From Christensenella sp. UBA4675 (GTDB lineage: Bacteria; Bacillota; Clostridia; Christensenellales; Borkfalkiaceae), in contig DHLF01000010.1 in assembly GCA_002405165.1 (NCBI GenBank), positions 1 to 14,783 on the forward strand: a DNA stretch of 14,783 nucleotides. The letters are read 5' to 3'. The position numbers and the translations under genes were made by a program. How positions within the stretch are numbered: position 1 is the first letter of the stretch; every line of letters begins with the position of its first letter. Positions 5,533 through 12,468 of the stretch are shown piece after piece. The notes under the pieces were generated by a model that was given only the letters and a program-made list of their open reading frames with translations, had not been told where the DNA came from and made no database searches.

Positions 5533-5570
5533 ATGGATACAAAATAAATTATAGTTTAAGGGGGACAAAA

Positions 5571-7208
5571 ATGAAAAAAAGAATATCGTCTATTTTTTTA
5601 ACTTTGATTTTAGTTTTTACTTTAATCGGAACAAGCGTTTTTACTTCCTGTAAAGATAAAGAAGGCGGAGAAAAACAAGAAGTTGCCCTATCGGAAGCGG
5701 TGGAAACCGACCATGCGGACGAACTTGCCGATATTTTATTAACGGTTTATAGCAACGCGGATAATTCGGGCGACGATTCTACGCCTGCTTCAACCAAAGA
5801 CGATTATTCTACTTTGATAAAAATGGTGGCAGACGAATATAAAACTTCTTTGGATTTGATAGGACAAAAAGTTTTGTATTCGGCGGGAATTACCAACGCT
5901 AAAATTTCCGCAAGTTTAGTTGCTTTAAACGGATTTTTAACGGATTATTACGCTTTTGTAAACTACGTTAGCGCTTTAACTGTAAAATACGACGGCGTAG
6001 ACGTTTTGGTAGACGGAGAAATTTTTCCGTTAGCGCCCGACTACGACAAAACTTTACCTAACGCCGAAGAAGCGTACTTTTTAGCTTTTAAAGATTACGT
6101 TATCACTATTTATAGCATAATAGACGTTGAAAAAATCAGCACGCTCGTTAATAAATTCAGTCAAGAAGACAAAACGGAGTTTTTAAATAAATACGACGCT
6201 TTTAACGCGTCTATGCTTAAATTTATAAATACCATAAATTTTAAGGACGTTATAGGTGCCATTTTAAATTTCGCTTACAATTACGATAATCTCGGTTTAA
6301 ATTTAAGCACCGAAACGATCGATGAATTAGAAATTTTAAAATCTTCTCTTACGGCGTTAAACATAGATTCCGACGAAAAGAAAAACGCTTATGCCGTATT
6401 AGTCGGTTTTGCTTTTGAAGAAACTAAAAAAACAATCGCTTTGGAAAAATGTATAAACGCTTCCGATTTAATTGATTTAATAAATTCTATTTCTAAATTT
6501 CAAGACGCTACTACCGCAAGCGAAAAAGCTACGATACTTACCGAAATAGGCAATAGTTTATCAAACGTAATGGCTACGGAAGGCGACGTGGTTATCGCTA
6601 TGGGTAACGACACGCTTTCTTCGAGCGACAAAATAAAAAATGCTTGCAACGTTTTGGATAAAAACGGATTAGGATACTTCGTAAACAGATTTTTACCTTT
6701 ATACGCTAACGGTCAAGTATTTGCGGGTACGCTTTTAAAGAATTTCTCTAAATCAGATTTGCTTGCCCTTTTAAATTGTCGTAGCAACGGTTTAATTTCA
6801 GACGAATTCGTAAAATCGGAAGACCCGGATTATTTCTCGACCGGCGACGAAGGACTTTACAGGGTTGCGGAAATAGTTTGTCATAATTTACAAACGGCTC
6901 TCAATAATTTAAAAGATAAAAAAGCTTTTATAAACGCTATAGATTTAGCTATGGGCGACGGCGGAACGTTTAGCAAGTATTTCTTAGGGCTAGTTGAAAA
7001 AATGGACGGATATTATGCTAGCGATTATTCCAAAAATTTAAGCTTTGATAAATTGGCAAAAGCCGACCAAGACGCAATAAAACAAACTTATTCGGATATT
7101 ATAGTTGCAGTTTCGGGAATTCAAGTCGCTATGGACGGTATGACCGAAGCTATAAATTCCGTAAAAAATTACGTTCAACCTATTTTAAATTTTATAAAAT
7201 CTATTTAA
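5571..7208 (+). CDS. Lipoprotein of unknown function, mostly helical
   Basis: The 545-residue product starts MKKRISSIFLTLILVF, a short basic then hydrophobic signal sequence ending at VFTSC with C27. This is a lipobox-like site with an unusual Phe at -3, so the mature protein should be lipid-anchored outside the membrane. The rest is soluble and apparently alpha-helical, with repeated hydrophobic heptad-like segments and alternating Asp/Lys, no second membrane span and no enzyme motif. I do not recognise a family. ATG 5571 is chosen because TAAGGGGGAC lies six bases upstream and a good promoter fits. The ribosome binding site is unusually G-rich. No terminator separates it from the flavoprotein gene 40 bp downstream, so the two are probably one transcript. 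Confidence 0.8.
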   Translation: MKKRISSIFLTLILVFTLIGTSVFTSCKDKEGGEKQEVALSEAVETDHADELADILLTVYSNADNSGDDSTPASTKDDYSTLIKMVADEYKTSLDLIGQKVLYSAGITNAKISASLVALNGFLTDYYAFVNYVSALTVKYDGVDVLVDGEIFPLAPDYDKTLPNAEEAYFLAFKDYVITIYSIIDVEKISTLVNKFSQEDKTEFLNKYDAFNASMLKFINTINFKDVIGAILNFAYNYDNLGLNLSTETIDELEILKSSLTALNIDSDEKKNAYAVLVGFAFEETKKTIALEKCINASDLIDLINSISKFQDATTASEKATILTEIGNSLSNVMATEGDVVIAMGNDTLSSSDKIKNACNVLDKNGLGYFVNRFLPLYANGQVFAGTLLKNFSKSDLLALLNCRSNGLISDEFVKSEDPDYFSTGDEGLYRVAEIVCHNLQTALNNLKDKKAFINAIDLAMGDGGTFSKYFLGLVEKMDGYYASDYSKNLSFDKLAKADQDAIKQTYSDIIVAVSGIQVAMDGMTEAINSVKNYVQPILNFIKSI

Positions 7209-7248
7209 GCGTAAACATTCGTTTAAAATCAGAATATAATGGAGTGAA

Positions 7249-7875
7249 ATGAGCGATAAAATTAAAATTTTAATGGTAAACGGAAGCCCGCACGAACACG
7301 GCAGTACCGATAGGGCTTTAAAGGAAATGCAAAAAGTTTTTGAGCAAAACGGAGTCGATAGCGAAATTTTTTGGCTGGGAACTAAACCGATAGGCGGATG
7401 TATTGCTTGCAACGGTTGTTTAACTACTAAAAGATGTGTTTTTCAAGATAAGGTAAACGAATTTTTGGATAAATGCGACAAAGCCGACGGATTTGTGTTT
7501 GCAAGTCCCGTTCATTACGCGGGAATCAGCGGAAACTTAACGGGATTTATGGATAGAGCTTTTTACGGAAAACATAATTTATTCCGTTTAAAACCCGCAT
7601 GCGCGGTTGTAAGCGCAAGAAGAATGGGAACTACTTCCGCGATAGATATAATCAACAAATATTTTACCATTGCGGAAATGCCTATCGTAAGCTCTACCTA
7701 TTGGAACGGAGTTCACGGCAGAAACGCGCAAGAAACGGTTTTCGATGAAGAAGGTTTGCAAACGGTAAGAAATTTGGCAAGCAATATGGTTTGGCTCGCT
7801 AGGTGCATTAAAAATTCGGGAATAGAAAAACCGATTGCGGAAACGCCCGTAGTTAAAACTAATTTTATAAGGTAA
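7249..7875 (+). CDS. Iron-sulfur flavoprotein of the NADPH-dependent FMN reductase fold
   Basis: The 208-residue flavodoxin-like protein has the phosphate-binding loop VNGSPHEHGSTDRAL (about 10-24) and the flavin-contact motif SPVHYAGISGNLTGFMDRAF (about 85-104). Between them is a compact cysteine motif with C51, C54, C57 and C63 (CX2CX2CX5C), the arrangement that binds a 4Fe-4S cluster in archaeal and clostridial iron-sulfur flavoprotein (Isf). These proteins move electrons between ferredoxin-like donors and small oxidants; the substrate here is unknown. It is cytoplasmic. GGAG (7241-7244) lies only four bases before the ATG. It follows the lipoprotein gene by 40 bp and ends before a terminator, so it is second in that operon. 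Confidence 0.85.
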   Translation: MSDKIKILMVNGSPHEHGSTDRALKEMQKVFEQNGVDSEIFWLGTKPIGGCIACNGCLTTKRCVFQDKVNEFLDKCDKADGFVFASPVHYAGISGNLTGFMDRAFYGKHNLFRLKPACAVVSARRMGTTSAIDIINKYFTIAEMPIVSSTYWNGVHGRNAQETVFDEEGLQTVRNLASNMVWLARCIKNSGIEKPIAETPVVKTNFIR

Positions 7876-7923
7876 AGTTTAATTATATAATATTGAAAAA
7901 ATCATAGTAATGCAAAAAAATAA

Positions 7924-7962
7924 AAAAAGTGTGTAAGTTTTATTTTGGCTTGCACACTTTTT
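7924..7962. terminator. Bidirectional intrinsic terminator
   Basis: AAAAAGTGTGTAAG (7924-7937) pairs with CTTGCACACTTTTT (7949-7962) with one G-T wobble. Flanking A and T runs allow function on both strands. It closes the lipoprotein-flavoprotein unit. Confidence 0.85.
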
Positions 7963-7974
7963 ATATTTTTAAAA

Positions 7975-7989
7975 TTTAGAAATTCTAAA
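7975..7989. repeat. Short perfect palindrome upstream of the orphan gene
   Basis: TTTAGAA (7975-7981) and TTCTAAA (7983-7989) mirror each other around one A. Its size suits a dimeric repressor site, and it lies 33 bp before the ATG at 8023. AT-rich sequence makes chance occurrence plausible. Confidence 0.35.
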
Positions 7990-8022
7990 AACGTTTGCAG
8001 AAAAATTAGGGGAAACAGTAAT

Positions 8023-8463
8023 ATGGCTATAAACACATCTAATGAAAATTTAGTTCAACAATTTATAAATGAAGCAACCAATTTATATAATTATACTTCT
8101 AGCAAGAACATGGTAGGTAATCCAGATTATAATTCCAAATATTCTGTTAAATTGGGTAAAACGGTAGATAAAATTGTTAAAGCAATTATAAATTCACCTG
8201 TTGACATGGAGGAATTTATCAAATTGCTAGATAGTAAAGATTTGTTGATCGCTTACCTTGCCACTGAATATTTATATCCGTTTAAGCCTACTAAATGTTT
8301 AAAGATAATGAAAAAATTTCATGACAAGTTAAACGATACAATAGATAAATTTACGGTAAGAACTAAGTTAGAGGGAATTTTAAAACAAGAAGCTTTCTTT
8401 ATTGATACCTATAAAAAATTATATAAATGTGAAGATATTGACTTATTAAATCGTGAAAAATAG
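8023..8463 (+). CDS. Orphan helical protein, DUF2019/HEAT-like, possible immunity protein
   Basis: The 146-residue protein is soluble and helical. A central segment (about residues 60-120), with VDMEEFIKLLDSKDLLIAYLA followed by TEYLYPFKPTKCLKIM, resembles the DUF2019/HEAT-like fold in which a helix repeat ends at an A...LP...P.KA/CL step. Proteins of this kind occur among polymorphic-toxin immunity genes, but that link is inference and no toxin gene is nearby. AGGGG (8008-8012), ten bases upstream, selects ATG 8023; an in-frame ATG at 7945 lies inside the terminator and is rejected. Its base use is more AT-rich and less GGA/GCG-like than its neighbours, and it is isolated between a terminator and a broken gene, suggesting acquisition. 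Confidence 0.65.
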   Translation: MAINTSNENLVQQFINEATNLYNYTSSKNMVGNPDYNSKYSVKLGKTVDKIVKAIINSPVDMEEFIKLLDSKDLLIAYLATEYLYPFKPTKCLKIMKKFHDKLNDTIDKFTVRTKLEGILKQEAFFIDTYKKLYKCEDIDLLNREK

Positions 8464-8542
8464 CATATGAATAGATGATTTAGGGGTGTAAATGGTTAAT
8501 AATATTAGTATCAGAATCTGTTTACTTTATAAAGGATAAATT

Positions 8543-8774
8543 ATGAAGAAAACGATAGACGAACAAATTCAAGAATAAGAGAAATAATAAATATGAACCA
8601 AATGAATAAAATGGAAAATAAATTTTCCGATGAAGAAATAAAAAAGCGTTAAAAATTAAAAAAATTGTGGTGAGTGTAATCCCTAAAACACAATATAAAG
8701 TAGTATTAAAAAAACTTAAAAAAATAATAAAAAATATGGAAAAATTGTTTGACAAATTCTTACGGGTTTGGTAG
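8543..8774 (+). pseudogene. Frameshifted remnant of a small basic protein
   Basis: A good AAAGGA (8531-8536) precedes ATG 8543, but the frame stops after 11 codons. Adding one A near 8575 and one near 8646, both in A-runs, would give a continuous protein of about 78 residues: MKKTIDEQIQE, then IREIINMNQMNKMENKFSDE, then a Lys-rich tail including KIKKIVVSVIPKTQYKVV, ending at TAG 8772. Each junction is a single-base loss in a homopolymer. The charged, helix-forming product is not recognised. A 15-codon open frame with AGGGG lies just upstream (8492-8539). The tail runs into the S10 promoter, so this is old debris or a sequencing artefact. In AT-rich DNA part of the open frame could be chance. 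Confidence 0.4.
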
Positions 8775-8777
8775 AAT
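8749..8777 (+). promoter_or_regulatory. Promoter of the S10 ribosomal operon
   Basis: TTGACA (8749-8754), 17 bases, TAGAAT (8772-8777): near-consensus sigma-A promoter predicting a start near 8784. This leaves a leader of about 245 nt before rpsJ. Confidence 0.9.
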
Positions 8778-8783
8778 GAATAA

Positions 8784-9028
8784 GCTGTGTTAATAGGGAT
8801 GAGATGAAAAGTTACTTAATTTCCCGATAAAACGACCATCCGGAAAGGTTGTTTTAAAAAGAAAAGATAATTTTCATTGACAAATGTGAGGGTTAAACTC
8901 TTGCGACTAACCGCTATAAGATTATCGGAGTCATTCGCAACACACAGCGCGAATGATTTTTTTAATGTTTTAGGCGCGACACACACGGCAATATTACAAA
9001 AAGTTAGTATAAACGGAGGCAAACACTA
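8784..9028 (+). promoter_or_regulatory. Structured S10-operon leader RNA
   Basis: This 245-nt stretch has no protein gene. Visible structure, in order: a hairpin pairing AAAACGACC (8829-8837) with GGTTGTTTT (8847-8855); then a three-way junction closed by a nine-pair stem, GATAATTTT (8866-8874) with AAGATTATC (8918-8926). Inside it are CATT/AATG (8875-8886) and GGTTA/TAACC (8891-8912). The attenuator at 8931-8963 follows, then GGAGG (9015-9019), nine bases before rpsJ. In E. coli the S10 leader binds L4 (the third gene) and attenuates transcription. The same logic is inferred here because L4 is in this operon; the structure is not shown to be homologous. Confidence 0.65.
8931..8963 (+). terminator. 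Intrinsic attenuator inside the S10 leader
   Basis: TCATTCGC (8931-8938) pairs perfectly with GCGAATGA (8949-8956) around a ten-base loop and is followed by seven T (8957-8963). It lies between the promoter and rpsJ, so it can only act as a conditional terminator. No strong competing antiterminator stem is visible; a four-base GCGA (8903-8906) could pair with TCGC of the 5' arm. Confidence 0.8.
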
Positions 9029-9328
9029 ATGGCAGTACAAAAAATCAGAATTAAATTAGCGGCTTACGACGCTAATATGGTTGACCAAGCGGCTAGCAGA
9101 ATAGTAGAAGCTATGAAAAAGTCTGGCGCTAAAATAAGCGGACCTATTCCGCTTCCTACGGAAAAAGAAGTCGTAACGATTCTTCGTTCTCCTCACAAAT
9201 ATAAAGATTCGAGAGAACAATTCGAAATGAGAACGCACAAAAGACTTATCGACATTTATTCCAACAACGCAAAGATTTTGGACAGTATCCATCTTCCCGC
9301 AGGCGTTGACGTAAAAATCAAGTTGTAA
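9029..9328 (+). CDS. rpsJ: 30S ribosomal protein S10
   Basis: The 99-residue protein shows the S10 signatures IRIKLAAYD, SGPIPLPTEKEV, HKYKDSREQFEMRTHKRLIDI and LPAGVDVKIKL. It is a few residues shorter than E. coli S10 (103), the difference lying before LPAGV. S10 assembles into the 30S head, and as NusE it also takes part in transcription antitermination with NusB. GGAGG nine bases upstream sets the start. It is the first gene of the operon, preceded by the attenuator-bearing leader. The identification is certain. Confidence 0.98.
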   Translation: MAVQKIRIKLAAYDANMVDQAASRIVEAMKKSGAKISGPIPLPTEKEVVTILRSPHKYKDSREQFEMRTHKRLIDIYSNNAKILDSIHLPAGVDVKIKL

Positions 9329-9366
9329 AAAATTTTTTAAAATAAAATCGGAGGTGAACTTTATCT

Positions 9367-9996
9367 ATGAATAAAGCAATCATTGGTAAGAAAATCGGAA
9401 TGACTCAGATTTTTGAATCTGACGGAAAAGTAATTCCGGTAACCGTAGTTTTAGTCGGACCTTGTCCCGTTGTTCAATTAAAGACTGTTGACAGCGACGG
9501 ATACACCGCAGTAAAACTCGGATTTGGCGAAGTTTCCGAAAAAGAGCTTAACAAGCCCGAACTCGGACAATTTAAAAAAGCGGGAGTAGCTCCTCACAAA
9601 GTTTTAAAAGAATTCAGAGTTGATTCTTTGGAAGGCTACGAAGTCGGTAAAAACGTAACTTGCGACGTATTCGCAACCGGCGACCACGTTGACGTTGTAG
9701 GTACGAGTAAAGGACACGGATTTACGGGCGTAATTAAAAGATGGAACAATCAAAGACTTAAAGAAACGCACGGTGTAGGCCCTGTACACAGAGAAGTCGG
9801 TTCTATGGGTGCGAATTCCAGTCCTTCAAGAGTTTTCAAAAACAAACACATGCCGGGACAATACGGTGTCGAAAGAGTAACCGTTCAAAATCTCGAAGTA
9901 GTAAAGGTTGACCAAGAAAGAAACCTTCTCTTGATAAAAGGCGCAATCCCCGGCGCAAAGGGCGGAATAATTACCGTTTGCGAGAGCGTTAAATAA
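9367..9996 (+). CDS. rplC: 50S ribosomal protein L3
   Basis: The 209-residue product begins MNKAIIGKKIGMTQIF and has KGHGFTGVIKRW and the central loop GSMGANSSPSRVFKNKHMPG that reaches toward the peptidyl transferase centre. L3 is one of the first proteins to bind 23S rRNA. The loop reads GANSSPS where E. coli carries GQNQTPG, so the glutamine that is methylated in E. coli L3 is absent. GGAGGTGA (9350-9357) sets the start. It is the second gene, 38 bp after rpsJ. Confidence 0.98.
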   Translation: MNKAIIGKKIGMTQIFESDGKVIPVTVVLVGPCPVVQLKTVDSDGYTAVKLGFGEVSEKELNKPELGQFKKAGVAPHKVLKEFRVDSLEGYEVGKNVTCDVFATGDHVDVVGTSKGHGFTGVIKRWNNQRLKETHGVGPVHREVGSMGANSSPSRVFKNKHMPGQYGVERVTVQNLEVVKVDQERNLLLIKGAIPGAKGGIITVCESVK

Positions 9997-10007
9997 GGAG
10001 AAAAGCT

Positions 10008-10631
10008 ATGCCAAGTATTAAGATATATAATATGAAAGGACAAGAAACCGGTTCTATGGAATTGTCCGAATTGTTTGAAATAGGATATAACGAACCGTTA
10101 ATTCATCAAGCAGTAGTAACCCGTTTGGCAAACGACAGACAGGGAACGAAAAGCACTCTTACCAGAAGCGAAGTACGCGGAGGCGGTAAGAAACCTTGGA
10201 GACAAAAGGGAACGGGTAACGCTCGTCAAGGAAGCATAAGAGCTCCCCAATGGACTAAGGGTGGCGTAGTATTTGCGCCCAAGAGCAGAGATTTCTCTAA
10301 AAAGATGAACATCGTTGCGAGAAGAACGGCAATGTTTTCGGCATTAAGCAAAAAAATTGCGGACGGAGAACTTTTCGTAGTAGATAAATTCGTCGTAGAA
10401 AGCGGAAAAACGAAAGAAATGAAAGCTTTTATCGAAGCTATGAAGTTTGACAAGAGCGTACTTATGGTTATGGGAGAAGCTAACGACTTAGTAAGAAGAG
10501 CTTCGGCAAATCTTCCTAAAGTAAGCACGATGGATAAAGCTCAACTCAACACTTACGACATTGTTAAAAACAAAGCAATCGTTTTAGACGTAACGACCGT
10601 AAAAAGTTTAGAGGAGGTCTATGGAGAATAA
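10008..10631 (+). CDS. rplD: 50S ribosomal protein L4
   Basis: The 207-residue product has the L4 core RSEVRGGGKKPWRQKGTGNARQG, the loop that lines the peptide exit tunnel, followed by RSPQW-like RAPQWTKGGVVFAP. L4 binds domain I of 23S rRNA, and in E. coli it doubles as the repressor of its own operon through the S10 leader. The leader here carries an attenuator, so the same feedback is plausible. GGAG lies seven bases before ATG 10008, 11 bp after rplC. Its 3' end contains the ribosome binding site of rplW and may overlap its start. Confidence 0.98.
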   Translation: MPSIKIYNMKGQETGSMELSELFEIGYNEPLIHQAVVTRLANDRQGTKSTLTRSEVRGGGKKPWRQKGTGNARQGSIRAPQWTKGGVVFAPKSRDFSKKMNIVARRTAMFSALSKKIADGELFVVDKFVVESGKTKEMKAFIEAMKFDKSVLMVMGEANDLVRRASANLPKVSTMDKAQLNTYDIVKNKAIVLDVTTVKSLEEVYGE

Positions 10632-10923
10632 TATGAGAGAAAGAGATATAATCATAAGACCGATTCTTTCGGAAAAGAGTTATGCCGGAATCGAAAACAA
10701 AAAATACACTTTTGAAGTAGCTAAAGACGCAAACAAAACCGAAATTCGTCTTGCAATCGAAAGCATTTTCGGGGTAAAGGTTGACAGCGTCAACACGGTA
10801 AATTGCCACGGTAAGCTTAAAAGAATGGGAAGAAGCGAAGGCTACACTTCCGATTATAAAAAAGCTATCGTACAGCTTAAAAAAGACAGCAAGAGCATCG
10901 AATTCTTCGATTCGTTGTCTTAA
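10621..10923 (+). CDS. rplW: 50S ribosomal protein L23
   Basis: The product has 100 residues from ATG 10621 or 96 from ATG 10633. It contains IIRPILSEKSY, YTFEVAKDANKTEI and VNTVNCHGKLKRMG, the L23 core. L23 sits at the tunnel exit and docks trigger factor and the signal recognition particle. AGGAGG (10612-10617) is only three bases before the first ATG, while GGAG (10623-10626) is six bases before the second, which follows the rplD stop by one base. The second start is therefore a serious alternative; both imply translational coupling to rplD. Confidence 0.96.
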   Translation: MENNMRERDIIIRPILSEKSYAGIENKKYTFEVAKDANKTEIRLAIESIFGVKVDSVNTVNCHGKLKRMGRSEGYTSDYKKAIVQLKKDSKSIEFFDSLS

Positions 10924-10941
10924 TAGTGGAGGATAAATACA

Positions 10942-11769
10942 ATGGGTATTAAGAGATATAAACCTACTTCTAACGCGCGTCGTCAAATGACCGTAAGCAC
11001 GTTCGAAGAAATAACGAGTACGACTCCCGAAAGGTCTTTACTTGAAGACCAAAGACACAAAGCGGGAAGAAACGCTCAAGGTAAAATCACCGTAAGACAT
11101 CAAGGCGGTGGAAACAAGAGAAAATATCGTATAATCGACTTTAAGAGAGATAAAGACGGGATTCCCGCAACTGTTAAGACGATTGAATACGACCCCAACA
11201 GAACCGCAAACATTGCGTTAATCGTTTACGCTGACGGAGAAAAGAGATACATTTTAGCTCCCGTAGGATTAAACGTAGGAGATACGATTTTAAGCGGAAA
11301 GAACGCGGACATAAAAGCAGGTAACTGTTTAAAATTAGAAGATATTCCCGTAGGTACTAACGTACACAATATCGAATTGCAACCCGGAAAAGGTGCGCAA
11401 TTAGTAAGAAGCGCGGGATTAAGCGCGCAACTTATGGCGAAAGAAGGTAATTTAGCTACGTTAAAACTTCCCAGCGGAGAAATGAGATACGTTATGGTTT
11501 CTTGTAAAGCTACTATCGGAACGGTAGGAAACGGCGAACACGAAATTATTTCTATCGGTAAAGCGGGAAAGAAGAGACATATGGGTATCAGACCTACGGT
11601 AAGAGGTTCGGTAATGAACCCCTGCGACCACCCGCACGGTGGTGGTGAAGGTAAATCTCCCGTCGGAAGAAGCGGACCTGTTACGCCTTGGGGTAAACCT
11701 GCTCTTGGCTACAAGACCAGAAAGAAAAAGAATAAGACTGATAAATTTATTATCAAGAGAGTCAACTAA
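10942..11769 (+). CDS. rplB: 50S ribosomal protein L2
   Basis: The 275-residue product shows QGGGNKRKYRIIDFKR (about 54-69), AGLSAQLMAKEG (about 158-169) and the conserved NPCDHPHGGGEGKSPVGR (about 226-243) containing the histidine (about H230) held close to the peptidyl transferase centre. L2 is needed for subunit association and tRNA binding. Length matches the family. GGAGG (10928-10932) lies nine bases before the ATG. Confidence 0.98.
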   Translation: MGIKRYKPTSNARRQMTVSTFEEITSTTPERSLLEDQRHKAGRNAQGKITVRHQGGGNKRKYRIIDFKRDKDGIPATVKTIEYDPNRTANIALIVYADGEKRYILAPVGLNVGDTILSGKNADIKAGNCLKLEDIPVGTNVHNIELQPGKGAQLVRSAGLSAQLMAKEGNLATLKLPSGEMRYVMVSCKATIGTVGNGEHEIISIGKAGKKRHMGIRPTVRGSVMNPCDHPHGGGEGKSPVGRSGPVTPWGKPALGYKTRKKKNKTDKFIIKRVN

Positions 11770-11783
11770 TTTGGAGGAAAAAT

Positions 11784-12062
11784 ATGAGTAGAAGTGTTAA
11801 AAAAGGACCTTACGTTGAAGCAAGGCTACTTAAAAGAGTAGAAGCGTTAAACGCTGAAAACAAGAAAACTCTTTTAAAGACTTGGTCCAGATCATCGACG
11901 ATATTCCCCGATATGGTTGGACATACGATAGCAGTTTACGACGGAAGAAAACACGTATCGGTATACATTACGGAAGATATGGTAGGTTGTAAACTTGGTG
12001 AATTTGCGCCCACGAGAACGTTTAAAGGACATGCAGGCGCAAAGACAACCGGTGCAAAGTAA
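11784..12062 (+). CDS. rpsS: 30S ribosomal protein S19
   Basis: The 92-residue product begins MSRSVKKGPYVEARLL and contains KTWSRSSTIFPDMVGHTIAVYDGRKH and GEFAPTRTFKGH, the complete S19 pattern. S19 forms part of the 30S head with S13 near the A-site finger. GGAGG (11773-11777) sits six bases before the ATG, 14 bp after rplB. Normal length. Confidence 0.98.
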   Translation: MSRSVKKGPYVEARLLKRVEALNAENKKTLLKTWSRSSTIFPDMVGHTIAVYDGRKHVSVYITEDMVGCKLGEFAPTRTFKGHAGAKTTGAK

Positions 12063-12075
12063 GGAGGAAATTACG

Positions 12076-12459
12076 ATGGCTGGTAATATGAAGAAAAAAA
12101 CTCAAAGAATTGAGGAAAAGAAAGATAATAGAGCAAGAGCATGCGCTAAACACGTCAGAATTTCTCCTTTTAAAGTAAGAGTAGTTCTCGATTTAGTAAG
12201 AGGACAAGACGTTAAAACCGCAGTTGCTATTTTGGACAACTGTTCCAAATCAGGTGCTTTACCCGTTAAAAAGGTAATTTTAAGCGCCGCGGCAAACGCA
12301 GAACACAATTTAGGCATGAACGTAGCCGACCTTAAAGTAGCTGAATGTTACGCCGATATGGGACCTTCTTTAAAGAGAATGCAACCCATGAGCAAAGGTA
12401 GAGGTTACAGAATTTTAAAGAGAACTTGCCACATAACGGCTGTTCTTGACGTTAAGTAA
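12076..12459 (+). CDS. rplV: 50S ribosomal protein L22
   Basis: The 127-residue product has an N-terminal Lys/Glu-rich extension of about 22 residues before the L22 core ACAKHVRISPFKVRVVLDLVRG. The tunnel hairpin MQPMSKGRGYRILKRTCHI follows. L22 lines the exit tunnel opposite L4. ATG 12076 is chosen because GGAGG (12063-12067) lies eight bases upstream; an in-frame ATG at 11995 lies inside rpsS without a ribosome binding site. The extension is slightly longer than the bacillar norm. Confidence 0.97.
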   Translation: MAGNMKKKTQRIEEKKDNRARACAKHVRISPFKVRVVLDLVRGQDVKTAVAILDNCSKSGALPVKKVILSAAANAEHNLGMNVADLKVAECYADMGPSLKRMQPMSKGRGYRILKRTCHITAVLDVK

Positions 12460-12468
12460 GGAGGAATT

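Noticed and set aside
7212..7240. TAAACA-17-TATAAT as a promoter for the flavoprotein gene
   Set aside because: Its start would fall at about 7247, after the GGAG ribosome binding site at 7241-7244. Co-transcription with the lipoprotein gene is simpler, though the perfect -10 is worth remembering.
8522..8755. Minus-strand open frame of 77 residues, very Phe/Leu-rich
   Set aside because: It starts at TTG without a Shine-Dalgarno, and its hydrophobic composition is what the complement of A-rich plus-strand sequence gives.
10564..10986. Minus-strand open frame of 140 residues across rplD-rplW-rplB
   Set aside because: It lies opposite three certain ribosomal genes and has no ribosome binding site or family resemblance.
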